Source: Sporosarcina sp. NCCP-2716 (lineage in GTDB: Bacteria > Bacillota > Bacilli > Bacillales_A > Planococcaceae). From it: a stretch of 64,000 bases of DNA. Location: assembly GCF_023707985.1 (NCBI RefSeq), contig NZ_BRCF01000004.1, forward strand, positions 62,001-126,000, written 5' to 3'. The translations under genes and the position numbers were made by a program. The notes beneath the pieces are model-generated. The model made no database searches. It had not been told where the DNA came from and saw nothing but the letters and a program-made list of their open reading frames with translations. Shown here piece by piece: positions 26,801 through 36,053 of this stretch. Each line of letters begins with the position of its first letter. The first letter of the stretch is position 1.

Positions 26801-27817
26801 ATGGAGCCCATAACAGACAAATTCGGCCGGCCGATCCGCGATTTGCGGATCTCGGTGACGGACCGCTGCAACTTCAGATGCTCCTATTGCATGCCGAAGG
26901 AGATCTTCGGGGATGATTACGTCTTCCTGCCGAAGGATCAGCTGCTGTCATTCGAAGAGATCGAGCGGCTCGCGAAGCTGTTCGCAAAACTCGGCGTGAA
27001 GAAACTGCGGCTGACAGGCGGCGAACCGCTCATGCGGCGGAATCTGCCGGAGCTGATCGCACCGCTCATGCAGATCGAAGGCATCGAAGACATCGGGCTG
27101 ACGACGAACGCCGTTATGCTCGGCCAATACGCGGAGCCGCTGTACGAAGCGGGCCTCCGCCGGCTCAATATCAGCCTGGATGCACTGGACCATGAGCTGT
27201 TCGGGGAGATGAACGGCCGCGGCGTCAAACCGGATCTCATCCTGAAGAACATCGACAGGGCCCACGCGCTCGGCTTCGCGATCAAGATGAACATGGTCGT
27301 GAAAAAAGGGACGAACGAGCAGGAGATCCTGCCGATGGCGGCCTACTTCAAAGAACGCGGCATCACGCTGCGGTTCATCGAATTCATGGACGTCGGCAAC
27401 GATAACGGCTGGAGTTTCGATAAGGTCGTCACGAAGAAGGAGATCCTCGGGCGGCTGCAGGAAGCGTACGACCTGGAGCCTGTCGGCGAAGAGTATTACG
27501 GCGAAGTCGCGAAACGCTGGCGTTACAAGGACAACGGGGCGGAAGTCGGTTTCATCACCTCCGTTTCGGAATCATTCTGCTCGACGTGCACACGCGCACG
27601 CCTGTCGTCCGAAGGGAAATTGTATACGTGCCTGTTCGCATCAGATGGTTTTGACGTCAGGAAACTGCTGCGCGACGGAGCGACGGACGAGGAACTCGCC
27701 GCCGCGGTGACCGGTGTTTGGGAGAACCGCGCGGACCGCTATTCGGACGAGCGTACGGAACAGACCGTGAAAAACCGGAAAAACAAGAAGATCAACATGA
27801 GTTACATCGGCGGCTGA
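26801..27817 (+). CDS. moaA: GTP 3',8-cyclase (radical SAM)
   Basis: A 338-residue radical SAM enzyme, first step of molybdopterin synthesis. N-terminal cluster CNFRCSYC (Cys23, Cys27, Cys30) binds the SAM cluster; [12 protein letters not shown] follows. The C-terminal cluster is [18 protein letters not shown]. The usual C-terminal Gly-Gly is present as YIGG. Last gene of moeA-mobB-moaE-moaD-mobA-moaA with gaps of 4 bases or overlaps throughout. Confidence 0.96.
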   Translation: MEPITDKFGRPIRDLRISVTDRCNFRCSYCMPKEIFGDDYVFLPKDQLLSFEEIERLAKLFAKLGVKKLRLTGGEPLMRRNLPELIAPLMQIEGIEDIGLTTNAVMLGQYAEPLYEAGLRRLNISLDALDHELFGEMNGRGVKPDLILKNIDRAHALGFAIKMNMVVKKGTNEQEILPMAAYFKERGITLRFIEFMDVGNDNGWSFDKVVTKKEILGRLQEAYDLEPVGEEYYGEVAKRWRYKDNGAEVGFITSVSESFCSTCTRARLSSEGKLYTCLFASDGFDVRKLLRDGATDEELAAAVTGVWENRADRYSDERTEQTVKNRKNKKINMSYIGG

Positions 27818-27855
27818 CTCGACAGCCTGCCGAACAGCCGGAAGGACGTGCAACC

Positions 27856-29697
27856 ATGACAGGAAGAAACGATCCGTGCCCATGCGGCAGCGGAAAGAAG
27901 TACAAGAAATGCTGCGGCAGCAGCGGTAATGACCTGCTGAACACTGTCGTCAGCGAAGAGCTGGATCGTGTGCTCATCCAGTTCTTCGATACATATCCAA
28001 CAGGGGAGACGCGTGAATCGATGCTGCGGCTCATGCGCCAGTGGGCAGAACATCTGCGCGGCAGCTGGGAGCCATCGCATATCGAAGAAGCGGCTTCCGA
28101 ATTCTACTTGTTCGTCGAAGACAGCAGTCAATGGCAGCAGTATGTAGCGGCAGAGCGGGCGAAAGCGGCCCGCGGGACGGTGCAGGATGTCCTCGCGAAA
28201 TGGGAGGAGCCGTCCATGCTGCTCGGGGAAATCACCGATGCCGCGGACAATAACCTGGAAGTGACAGAGCTGCTGACCGGTGAAACGGTCGAACTGGCGC
28301 GCACGGAAGGCATGCCTGCCGATATCGGGACACTGCTGTTCGGCGTCGTACTGCCGGATGCCCGCCGCGGCGAACGGGCAGTGGCCCCCGTGTCCTCCAT
28401 GCTGTTCCTCGCGAAATGGAGCCGGCAGACGAAAAAGTCGCTGATTGCCCTGCGTGACGCGGCACCGGAAACACCGGCCCGGGAATTCATCCGCACGCAT
28501 GCACTGGACATCTACGAACTGCTCGTAAAAAGGAGCATGGCGTCGATGAACGATCTGATCGAGGACGTGCTGTCGGATGATCAGCTCAGCGCGCTGAAAC
28601 AGCTCGACAGCCGGCTTGCAGCACAGGAAGAACCGGCGGATGTCCGGGAACTGCTGCAGAAACTGGCGGTCGCCTATCTGCTGAACACCGAACAGGCTGA
28701 CAGCAGCACGTTCGATTCGGCTGCGTTCGTCCAGGCGGTTTTGCGCGTTGGCAAGTCGCTGGCACTCCTGAAGACGGACTTGGCAGCGGACCCGGCTGCA
28801 GACGAAAACGAGACGGACCGCCTGGCCGCCGAGCTGGAAAGCCTTTACTCGGAAATGATGGAGAACGGCGACGCGGCTGCGGCTGCCGTGTACGAAATCG
28901 GCACGGACCCGCGGCCGACCGAGTCGGAACTATGGGAAACTGCCATGACGACAGCGGGCGTCGTGGAACCGGAGCGCCGCCCGGGTGTGGATGAAGGCCG
29001 GGCGCAGCGCCTTGCCTACGAAGCGTACAAAGCATCATCGGAAGACGAGCGGCGGAAGCTGGCACAATCGGCACTCGGCATCGCGCCGCAGCTGCCGGAT
29101 GCGCTGCTGCTTCAGGCGGAGACCGAAACGGATGCAGGCCGCGCAGACGAGCTGTACGAGCGGGCGATCCGCGAAGCGAGCCGGCGTTTCGAGCCGGGCG
29201 AGAACCCGTGGAACAACCTGCCGAACCGGCCGTTCCTGCGCGCCGCATTTTCCTACGGCGTCCATCTGTTCATGCGCGGGGACTACAGTGAGGCGGCGGA
29301 CATCTTCCTCGACTTGGTGCGCATGAATACGACGGACAACCAGGGCGCCCGCTACGAAGCGATCGCGTCGCTCATCCATGCCGGCCGTTTCAACGAAGCC
29401 GGTGAACTGCTCGTCCGTTACGAGCGCGGTTCGGAAAACGACGCGACGTACCTGTACCTGGACTGGAAACTTGAGAATGAAGCGACGAAAGGCGAGTCCG
29501 AGGAGGAGGGCGCCATGCTGAAGCGGGCATCCGAGGCGAACGGCAACGTCATGCACCTCATGGCGTTCCGCGCCCAGACGATCGCCTACCCGCGCGGCAT
29601 CCGCCTCCAGCCCGGCAGCAAAGAGGAAGCCCGCTACATCTGGCTCCTGCTGAACGGCCCGAGTGGCGTGGCAGTGGAAAGTGCTGCGCGTTCGTGA
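27856..29697 (+). CDS. SEC-C zinc-motif protein with helical repeat C-terminus
   Basis: A 613-residue protein. The first 20 residues hold the SEC-C zinc motif (NDPCPCGSGKKYKKCC, as at the SecA C-terminus), here placed at the N-terminus. About 400 mostly acidic and helical residues of no known family follow. Residues about 420-600 look like tetratricopeptide-type helical pairs (AEDRRKLAQSALG-like, then LLQAETETDAGRADELYERAI and YSEAADIFLDLVRMN). ATG 27856 is set by GGAAGGAC and by the metal motif; the open frame extends further up only as a shadow of moaA. Function unknown; SEC-C proteins often bind ribosomes or SecB/SecA-like partners. Confidence 0.8.
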   Translation: MTGRNDPCPCGSGKKYKKCCGSSGNDLLNTVVSEELDRVLIQFFDTYPTGETRESMLRLMRQWAEHLRGSWEPSHIEEAASEFYLFVEDSSQWQQYVAAERAKAARGTVQDVLAKWEEPSMLLGEITDAADNNLEVTELLTGETVELARTEGMPADIGTLLFGVVLPDARRGERAVAPVSSMLFLAKWSRQTKKSLIALRDAAPETPAREFIRTHALDIYELLVKRSMASMNDLIEDVLSDDQLSALKQLDSRLAAQEEPADVRELLQKLAVAYLLNTEQADSSTFDSAAFVQAVLRVGKSLALLKTDLAADPAADENETDRLAAELESLYSEMMENGDAAAAAVYEIGTDPRPTESELWETAMTTAGVVEPERRPGVDEGRAQRLAYEAYKASSEDERRKLAQSALGIAPQLPDALLLQAETETDAGRADELYERAIREASRRFEPGENPWNNLPNRPFLRAAFSYGVHLFMRGDYSEAADIFLDLVRMNTTDNQGARYEAIASLIHAGRFNEAGELLVRYERGSENDATYLYLDWKLENEATKGESEEEGAMLKRASEANGNVMHLMAFRAQTIAYPRGIRLQPGSKEEARYIWLLLNGPSGVAVESAARS

Positions 29698-29728
29698 AAT
29701 GTGGAGCGTGCTTCTGCCAGTGAGGGTA

Positions 29729-29960
29729 TGCTCGTAAAATCGGGGAAGCGCTCATACGTTGAGGAGAGCGCTCATAAAAACGTGGAAACACTCATAAATT
29801 CCGGATAGCGCTCATAAAATCGTGAAAACGCTCATAAACTCCGGAAAACGCTCATAAAACAGGAAAAACGCTCATAAATCTTGAAAAACGCTCATAAAAA
29901 TGAAAAAGCGCTCATAAACCCAGAAAAGCGCTCATAAATCCCAATAAACGCTCATAAACC
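29729..29960 (+). repeat. Tandem array A: 12 units, exact 20-bp period, core CGCTCATAAA
   Basis: CTCATAAA or a close form begins at 29731, 29751, 29771 and so on to 29951 without a single insertion or deletion. The unit is CGCTCATAAA followed by about 10 less conserved bases (often rich in GGAAA). The first two units are degenerate. It fills the 403-base gap between the convergent SEC-C and TetR genes; the rest of that gap (29961-30059) shows nothing recognisable. Confidence 0.92.
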
Positions 29961-30059
29961 CACGCAGCGCCGACGAAAAACAAGCCACACAGCCATGCGC
30001 GCGGGGGACCACCATGCCCACACGGCACCAAGCCGCGCAGCAACGGCTTTTCAACCATT

Positions 30060-30097
30060 AAAAAACGCTGTCCGCATCGTCTGCGAACAGCGTTTTT
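30060..30097 (-). terminator. Bidirectional terminator downstream of the TetR gene
   Basis: AAAAACGCTGT ... ACAGCGTTTTT with inner CGCA/TGCG pairing. T-runs occur on both strands, and it sits directly after the TetR stop. Confidence 0.88.
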
Positions 30098-30100
30098 CCA

Positions 30101-31000
30101 TTATGTTGAAACCGGGCGGGCGAGCTTCGTCTCAAGCGCTTCAATCCGGGAGGCGATCGCTTCCACCGCTTCCGTATACTCCGTCGCCGCGAACAGCGCA
30201 CGGAACGACTCGATCACCGAAGCGAGGATGACCGATCCGCTCTTGCCTGTGACCAGTTCCTCCAGCAGGAACCGCGCATAATCGGCCCCTTTTTCCACCT
30301 TGTCCTTTTCAAACCGCGCGAGCAGCTCCCGCAGAAGCGGAAAGATCTCTTCCTTCGCCTCTTCCGCATCGGCGAACGACAGCTTCCTGAGCAGTTCATT
30401 GCCGAGAAGTTTGTCGTCCGAAGCGATCATGCCGGCCATCATGTCATCGAGCCGGCGAACGGCGAACGGCACCATCTGTTCATAATGGAAGCTGTCCTTC
30501 CGTCCGAAGCCGATCTTGATCATGTGCAGGATATGCTGCATGACCCCGACGAGCATGACAGCGCCGTCTGTCGCATACGGCTCCGCTTCCGGCCCATACA
30601 CTTCGATCATCCGGCCGGACAGCCAGGAGATCTCATACAGATACTGATCCCGCACGAAACTCCGCATCTCATCGTCTTTCGAGAAGAACACGGCTTCGTA
30701 GATCGGCAGCAGGTTCCGCTCCCGGTCGACATGCGCCCGCGTGATGATCTGCTGGGCGAACAAAGACTTGTCGGTCCGGTCCTGTCCGATCAGCAGTTTC
30801 CGCCGACGTTCGATCGATTCCTCATTGGCCATCGCAAGAATCGCCAGCAGGCATTCGTTTTTCGACGAGAAGTAATTGTAGAACGTCCCTTTCGAAATAC
30901 CGGCGGCGTCCAGAATGTCCTGAACGGATGTCAAGACGACGCCTTTTTCCTCAAACACCTGCTGGGCGGCTGCGATCACTTTCAATTTGCGTTCGTTCAT
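30101..31000 (-). CDS. TetR-family transcriptional regulator
   Basis: A 299-residue repressor, longer than the usual 190-220. The N-terminal helix-turn-helix is complete (TSVQDILDAAGISKGTFYNYFSSKNECLLAIL, about residues 24-55). The long C-terminal ligand/dimer domain is unfamiliar. It is divergent from the 14-TM exporter gene at 31174, with 173 bases between starts, so the exporter is the likely target. AAAGGTGATGG precedes the ATG. Ligand unknown. Confidence 0.88.
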   Translation of the reverse strand: MNERKLKVIAAAQQVFEEKGVVLTSVQDILDAAGISKGTFYNYFSSKNECLLAILAMANEESIERRRKLLIGQDRTDKSLFAQQIITRAHVDRERNLLPIYEAVFFSKDDEMRSFVRDQYLYEISWLSGRMIEVYGPEAEPYATDGAVMLVGVMQHILHMIKIGFGRKDSFHYEQMVPFAVRRLDDMMAGMIASDDKLLGNELLRKLSFADAEEAKEEIFPLLRELLARFEKDKVEKGADYARFLLEELVTGKSGSVILASVIESFRALFAATEYTEAVEAIASRIEALETKLARPVST

Positions 31001-31173
31001 TCCATCACCTTTGCTCTTATATTATACTGCCAGTCTACTCCCGAAACCCACATTTATCAATGGAATTCACTTCCTGAGATTTTTTTGTTGATTTATTTGG
31101 ACTGCGAGTATAAAATGTTCTTCATGATGTTTTTGCGATCATCGAAACAGAAGACAAATGGAGGGACCGCTGG
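31001..31173. promoter_or_regulatory. Divergent TetR/exporter promoter region
   Basis: On the plus strand TTGATT (about 31089) and TATAAA (about 31110) lie 15 bases apart. An inverted repeat ATGAT-N9-ATCAT follows at about 31124-31142, a possible operator. On the minus strand TATAAT-like ATATAAGAG is near 31020. Positions are approximate. Confidence 0.35.
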
Positions 31174-32727
31174 ATGGAAACAAACGAACACATTAAGAAA
31201 ATGCACGACAAGCCGCCGTATGGCATGATCATCATCCTATTTATCGGGGCATTCGTCGCGATACTGAACAATACATTGCTCAACATTGCGCTGCCGACGA
31301 TCATGGTTGAATTCGATATCACCCCATCCCAAGTACAATGGCTTACGACCGGCTACATGCTGGTTGGCGGTATTATGATGCCGGCCAGTGCTTTTTTCAT
31401 TTTGAAATTCAAGAACAGACGGCTGTTCCTGACGGCGATGACGCTGTTCTCTCTCGGAACACTTCTCGCGATCATCACTCCGAACTTCAGCCTGCTCGTT
31501 ACTGCCCGGATGATCCAGGCAGCAGGAGCCGCGCTGCTCATGCCATTGCTGATGAACGTCATGCTCGTTGCGTTCCCGATAGAAAAACGGGGCCAGGCGC
31601 TCGGGTACTTCGGTCTTGTCATGTTCACCGCACCTGCGATCGGACCGACCTTGTCCGGGTTCATCGTCGAGAACTACTCGTGGCGCGCACTGTTCATCAT
31701 CGTGCTGCCGATCGCCCTCTTCACGATGGTGTACGCATTCTTCAAACTGCGTAACATCACGCCGAACAAACCGGTCAAAGTCGATATCATGTCGATCATC
31801 CTTTCCAGTATCGGATTCGGCGGCCTGCTGTACGGATTCAGTTCTGCCGGTCACGCAGGCTGGATGTCCCTTGAAGTTCTGGGTACGATCATCATCGGTG
31901 CCATTGCACTTGTCCTCTTCGTGACAGGGCAGCTGCGCAAAAAGGAACCGATGCTCGATTTCAAGATTTACAAGCACCCGATGTTTGCGCTGTCGTCGCT
32001 CATTTCGGTCGTCGTCTCAGTGGCGATGTTCTCCGGGATGATCCTGACACCGCTCTACGTCCAGAGCGTGCGCCACATTTCGCCGCTCGACTCCGGCCTG
32101 CTCATGCTGCCGGGTGCGATCGCGATGGGGATCATGTCTCCGGTCACCGGTAAACTGTTCGACAAATACGGACCAAAAGGCCTGGCGATCACCGGTCTCA
32201 CGATCACTGTAGTCACTACGTACCTGCTCAGCCAGCTGACGATGGATACCGGTTATTATGAGCTAATGGCGATCTACACCGTCCGGATGTTCGGCCTCTC
32301 CATGGTGACGATGCCGATCATGACCAACGGCATGAACCAGCTGCCGATGGCGTCAAATCCGCATGGCACCGCCATGAACAGCACCGTTCAGCAAGTATCC
32401 GGTGCGATCGGGTCCGCTATCCTGCTGACAGTCATGACCAAACGCGCCGAATCGACGGGCGCCCAGCTCGTACAGGACGCTGCTGCATCCGGCAGCATGC
32501 CGACCGACAAAGCGGGGATCGCTCAATTCCAAGAACAAATTGGCCAGCAGGCGCAGCTCGACGGGATCAACCATTCCTTCTTCATCTCCGCAATCATCGC
32601 GGCGGTGGCGCTGCTGCTCACTTTCTTCATCAAGCGGGTCAGACCGCCGAAATTCGAAGAACAGAAACTGCCAAAAACACCGACGCCGGAACACAATAAC
32701 GTCACGGCGAAACCGGATAACGAATGA
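31174..32727 (+). CDS. Drug:H+ antiporter, DHA2 family (14 TM)
   Basis: A 517-residue major-facilitator exporter of the EmrB/QacA type. Motifs: ALPTIMVEFDITPSQVQWLTTGYML in TM1-TM2 (motif D1), LVTARMIQAAGAALLMPLLM, and LGYFGLVMFTAPAIGPTLSG (motif C, the antiporter motif). Fourteen hydrophobic stretches can be counted. It probably expels lipophilic toxic compounds under control of the divergent TetR protein. GGAGGGACC precedes the ATG. Confidence 0.92.
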   Translation: METNEHIKKMHDKPPYGMIIILFIGAFVAILNNTLLNIALPTIMVEFDITPSQVQWLTTGYMLVGGIMMPASAFFILKFKNRRLFLTAMTLFSLGTLLAIITPNFSLLVTARMIQAAGAALLMPLLMNVMLVAFPIEKRGQALGYFGLVMFTAPAIGPTLSGFIVENYSWRALFIIVLPIALFTMVYAFFKLRNITPNKPVKVDIMSIILSSIGFGGLLYGFSSAGHAGWMSLEVLGTIIIGAIALVLFVTGQLRKKEPMLDFKIYKHPMFALSSLISVVVSVAMFSGMILTPLYVQSVRHISPLDSGLLMLPGAIAMGIMSPVTGKLFDKYGPKGLAITGLTITVVTTYLLSQLTMDTGYYELMAIYTVRMFGLSMVTMPIMTNGMNQLPMASNPHGTAMNSTVQQVSGAIGSAILLTVMTKRAESTGAQLVQDAAASGSMPTDKAGIAQFQEQIGQQAQLDGINHSFFISAIIAAVALLLTFFIKRVRPPKFEEQKLPKTPTPEHNNVTAKPDNE

Positions 32728-32731
32728 TTGT

Positions 32732-32771
32732 AAGCCTTTCTTAGGGAACCAACCCTGAGAGAGGCTTTTTT
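32732..32771 (+). terminator. Intrinsic terminator after the DHA2 exporter
   Basis: AAGCCTTTCTTAGGG pairs with CCCTGAGAGAGGCTT (loop AACCAA), then a T-run. Confidence 0.92.
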
Positions 32772-32860
32772 GCGATTAAACAGTATCGTTCGCGTCGTTC
32801 ATAACAGCGTGGCTCCGGACATATACTGTCCACGGAAGAAAAAAGTGTTGCCGGGAGCGT

Positions 32861-33225
32861 GTGGTCGATCGGGTGTGTCTCTAGTGCCCGGAAGTGTGCA
32901 GAACTGGTAACGTCGGTCGATAGGGCGTGTCTTTATTGCCCGCAATTGTGCAAAAAAGTCTTCGTCGGTCAGTAAGGCATGTCCCAAGTGCCCGGCAGCA
33001 TGCAAAAAAGTATCATCGGTCACTAGAGCGCGTCTCTACTGCCCCGGACTGTGCAGATCAGGAGTCATCGGTCATTAAGGCGCGTCTCTAGTGCCCGGGA
33101 GTGTGCGAAACGGGAATCGCCGGTCGCTTAAGCACGTCTCTAGTGCCGACCAGAGCCCAAAACAAGCATCGCCGGTCACATGGCCCCCTCTCTATCGCCC
33201 GCGAACGCACATCACACGCCCGTTC
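32861..33225 (+). repeat. Tandem array E: about 7 units of 51-52 bp
   Basis: GGTC marks unit starts at 32863, 32915, 32967, 33018, 33070, 33122 and 33174. Consensus elements per unit: GGTC-N2-TAAGGCGTGTC, then TCTAGTGCCCGG, then AGTGTGCAAAA and a variable stretch ending TCATC. Units decay toward the right end. It lies between the exporter terminator and the ALDH gene; with its flanks it makes up a 569-base gap with no credible gene. Confidence 0.88.
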
Positions 33226-33296
33226 ATTGCAGCAAAAATCATTCGCACTACCGAAACTTCATTCATCAGACAAGTTTGAAAGGAGAACGTGATCAT

Positions 33297-34832
33297 ATGT
33301 CGAATACAGAATGTAAGAGCTTACAAACAGAACTTGGAAGGGGACTGGGACAGATGAAACTGAACAACTATGTAAACGGGCAATGGCAGACGGAGGAAGG
33401 CGCGGAATACACCGACGTGCTCAACCCGGCGAATGGGGGCAAGCTTGCACAAGTCCGGCTTTCCACCGCGGAGGATGTGGACAAGGCAGTCGCCGCAGCG
33501 AAAGCCGCGCAGAAAAAATGGGCGCGCGTGCCGGCACCGAAACGGGCAGACTACCTGTATGAAATCGGCCGCCTCATGGTCGAGAAGAAAGAGCATCTCG
33601 CCCAGACACTGACGAAAGAGATGGGCAAAGTCATCGAAGAAGCACGCGGGGAAGTGCAGGAAGGCATCGACATGGCGTATTACATGGCCGGGGAAGGACG
33701 CCGCCTGTTCGGGGAAACGGTCCCGTCCGAGCTCGACAATAAATTCGCGATGAGCGTCCGCGCCCCGATCGGCGTCGTCGGCCTCATCACACCATGGAAT
33801 TTCCCTGTAGCGATCGCAACATGGAAGTCGTTCCCGGCCATTGTCGCAGGCAACACATTCCTCTGGAAACCGGCGACCGAAACACCGATGATGGCGTACG
33901 AAATGGCGCTCATCTTCGAAGAGGCTGGACTGCCGGCAGGGGTCGCAAACATCGTTTTCGGCAGCGGCGGCACGGTCGGCACAGCGATGATCGAGCACCC
34001 GGACGTGCGGGTCATTTCGTTCACGGGCTCGACCGAAACAGGCCGCAATGTCGCGGAACTCGGCGGACGCCACTTGAAGAAAGTGTCGCTTGAGATGGGC
34101 GGCAAGAACGCGATCATTGTCATGGACGACGCCGACCTCGACCTCGCCGTCGAAGGCATTCTCTGGAGCGCCTACGGAACTGCCGGCCAGCGCTGCACCG
34201 CCTGCAGCCGGGTCATCGCGCATTCATCCGTCAAAAAGGAACTGGAACAAAAACTCACCGAAGCGATGGAAGGCCTGACAATCGGCAACGGGGCGGACGA
34301 GTCCGTCAAAATCGGACCGGTCATCAACGCCAAGTCGATTGAGAAGATCGAGTACTACGTAAGCGTCGGCAAGGAAGAAGGCGCGACACTTCTTGCGGGA
34401 GGAAGCCAGCTGACGGAAGGCAAATATACCGGCGGCCATTATTTCGAGCCGACGCTGTTCACGAACGTCAAGGCGGACAGCCGTCTCGCGCAGGAAGAGA
34501 TTTTCGGGCCTGTCATTTCATTGATCGAAGTTAACAGCCTGGAAGAAGCGATCGAGGTCAACAACAGCGTCAAATACGGATTGTCGAGCTCAATCTTCTC
34601 GAAAGACGTCAACACGATCTTCCAAGCGCAGCGCGATCTCGACACGGGCATCGTCTACGTCAACGCCGGTACGACAGGCGCAGAGATCCACCTGCCGTTC
34701 GGAGGGACGAAAGGGACGGGGAACGGACACCGTGATTCCGGCGTTGCGGCACTCGACGTCTTCACTGAATGGAAGAGCATTTACGTGGACTACAGCGGCA
34801 AACTGCAGCGGGCGCAGATCGACAACAACTAA
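33297..34832 (+). CDS. Aldehyde dehydrogenase (NAD(P)+), possibly semialdehyde-specific
   Basis: About 511 residues. Catalytic features of the ALDH superfamily: ITPWNFPVA substrate/coenzyme block, FTGSTETGRNVA (Rossmann loop), LEMGGKNA with the general-base Glu, and the nucleophile Cys in AGQRCTACSR. It is followed by a lysine-6-dehydrogenase-like gene 15 bases on, so oxidation of 2-aminoadipate semialdehyde is a reasonable guess. Start ATG 33297 has AAAGGAG 9 bases upstream; ATG 33354 (MKLNNYVNGQW) is closer to typical homologues and also has an AAGGGG upstream, so either may be used. Confidence 0.9.
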   Translation: MSNTECKSLQTELGRGLGQMKLNNYVNGQWQTEEGAEYTDVLNPANGGKLAQVRLSTAEDVDKAVAAAKAAQKKWARVPAPKRADYLYEIGRLMVEKKEHLAQTLTKEMGKVIEEARGEVQEGIDMAYYMAGEGRRLFGETVPSELDNKFAMSVRAPIGVVGLITPWNFPVAIATWKSFPAIVAGNTFLWKPATETPMMAYEMALIFEEAGLPAGVANIVFGSGGTVGTAMIEHPDVRVISFTGSTETGRNVAELGGRHLKKVSLEMGGKNAIIVMDDADLDLAVEGILWSAYGTAGQRCTACSRVIAHSSVKKELEQKLTEAMEGLTIGNGADESVKIGPVINAKSIEKIEYYVSVGKEEGATLLAGGSQLTEGKYTGGHYFEPTLFTNVKADSRLAQEEIFGPVISLIEVNSLEEAIEVNNSVKYGLSSSIFSKDVNTIFQAQRDLDTGIVYVNAGTTGAEIHLPFGGTKGTGNGHRDSGVAALDVFTEWKSIYVDYSGKLQRAQIDNN

Positions 34833-34847
34833 AAGGGGGCAGATTGT

Positions 34848-36014
34848 ATGAAAGTCGTCGTACTAGGAGCAGGACTCATGGGAAAAGAAGCGGTGCGGGA
34901 TCTTGTGAAGCAGGAGGCGGTGACCACCGTCTATCTGGCCGATCAGGACGTCCGGAAAGCAGAGAACTTTGCGGATGAACTGCTGTCCGACAAACTGAAT
35001 ATCCTCGTCCTCGATGCACGCAATGAACTGCAGCTGAGCGAAGTGATTGCGCTCGGCGACGTTGTCATCAACGCCCTGTTCTATACGTTCAATGAAACCG
35101 TCGCACGGCTCGCCATCGAAGCGGGCGTCCACTGTGTCGATCTCGGCGGCCATATCGGCGGTGCGACCGAAGCCGTGCTCGCGATGAATGAAGCGGCAGA
35201 GGCAAAAGGCGTCACTGTCATCCCAGATCTCGGCGTCGCCCCGGGAATGATCAACATCCTCGCAGGCTACGGAGCGGAGAAGCTCGATACGGTCGACTCC
35301 ATCAAGCTGTACGTCGGCGGGGTGCCCGTCCATCCCGAACCGCCGCTGAACTACAATATCGTCTTCTCGCTCGAAGGCGTTTTCGACCATTACACCGATC
35401 CGTCGCGTGTCATCCGCAGCGGCAAAGTCCTCGAACTGCCGTCGCTCTCCGAAATTGAATCGATCGAGTTTGACGGCTTCGGCATGATGGAAGCGTTCCA
35501 TACGTCGGGCGGAACGTCGACGCTGCCGGAATCGTTCCCGGACGTGCAGACGCTCGAGTACAAGACGATCCGATACCCGGGCCACGCGGAGAAGTTCCAG
35601 CTGCTCGTCGATCTCGGCCTGCTATCCCGCGAATCCGCCATCCAGGTCGACGGGAAACCGCTGCGCGTCCGTGACGTTATGCGTGCCCATCTGACGCCGC
35701 AGCTGCTGCTCGGTGAAAAAGAAGACGCCGTGCTCCTGCGCGTCCTCGTCAGCGGCGAGGCATCGGGCATGCCGGCGACATACGAATACAATCTGACAGT
35801 GACGAAAGATACCAAGATGAACGAAACGGCGATGGCGCTTGCGACGGCCAACACGATTTCCGTCGTCGCGCAGATGATTGGCAGCGGCACGATCACGAAA
35901 CGAGGCGTTCATCCGCCGGAAGCGATCGTCCCAGGCCATCTGTATATTGAAGAAATGAAAAAACGCGGCGTTGTGATCGAAGAGAACGTCCTGACCGGTG
36001 AAGCATCCCTGTAA
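34848..36014 (+). CDS. Saccharopine-dehydrogenase-like / lysine 6-dehydrogenase-like enzyme
   Basis: A 388-residue NAD(P)-dependent oxidoreductase. The N-terminus is a Rossmann fold ([17 protein letters not shown]), followed by the [22 protein letters not shown] and [11 protein letters not shown] blocks of the saccharopine dehydrogenase family and [14 protein letters not shown]. Single-domain proteins of this size in Bacillales include lysine 6-dehydrogenase, which makes 2-aminoadipate 6-semialdehyde; the adjacent ALDH could then oxidise it. Another amino-acid substrate cannot be excluded. AAAAGGGGG precedes the ATG. Confidence 0.8.
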   Translation: MKVVVLGAGLMGKEAVRDLVKQEAVTTVYLADQDVRKAENFADELLSDKLNILVLDARNELQLSEVIALGDVVINALFYTFNETVARLAIEAGVHCVDLGGHIGGATEAVLAMNEAAEAKGVTVIPDLGVAPGMINILAGYGAEKLDTVDSIKLYVGGVPVHPEPPLNYNIVFSLEGVFDHYTDPSRVIRSGKVLELPSLSEIESIEFDGFGMMEAFHTSGGTSTLPESFPDVQTLEYKTIRYPGHAEKFQLLVDLGLLSRESAIQVDGKPLRVRDVMRAHLTPQLLLGEKEDAVLLRVLVSGEASGMPATYEYNLTVTKDTKMNETAMALATANTISVVAQMIGSGTITKRGVHPPEAIVPGHLYIEEMKKRGVVIEENVLTGEASL

Positions 36015-36053
36015 TCCCGACCCTGTAATCTCAACAGAGAGAAGGTGCGCATT

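Noticed and set aside
29729..29960. Arrays A-D read as CRISPR
   Set aside because: Repeat cores are 8-13 bases and spacers 8-11 bases, far shorter than any CRISPR, and no cas genes are present.
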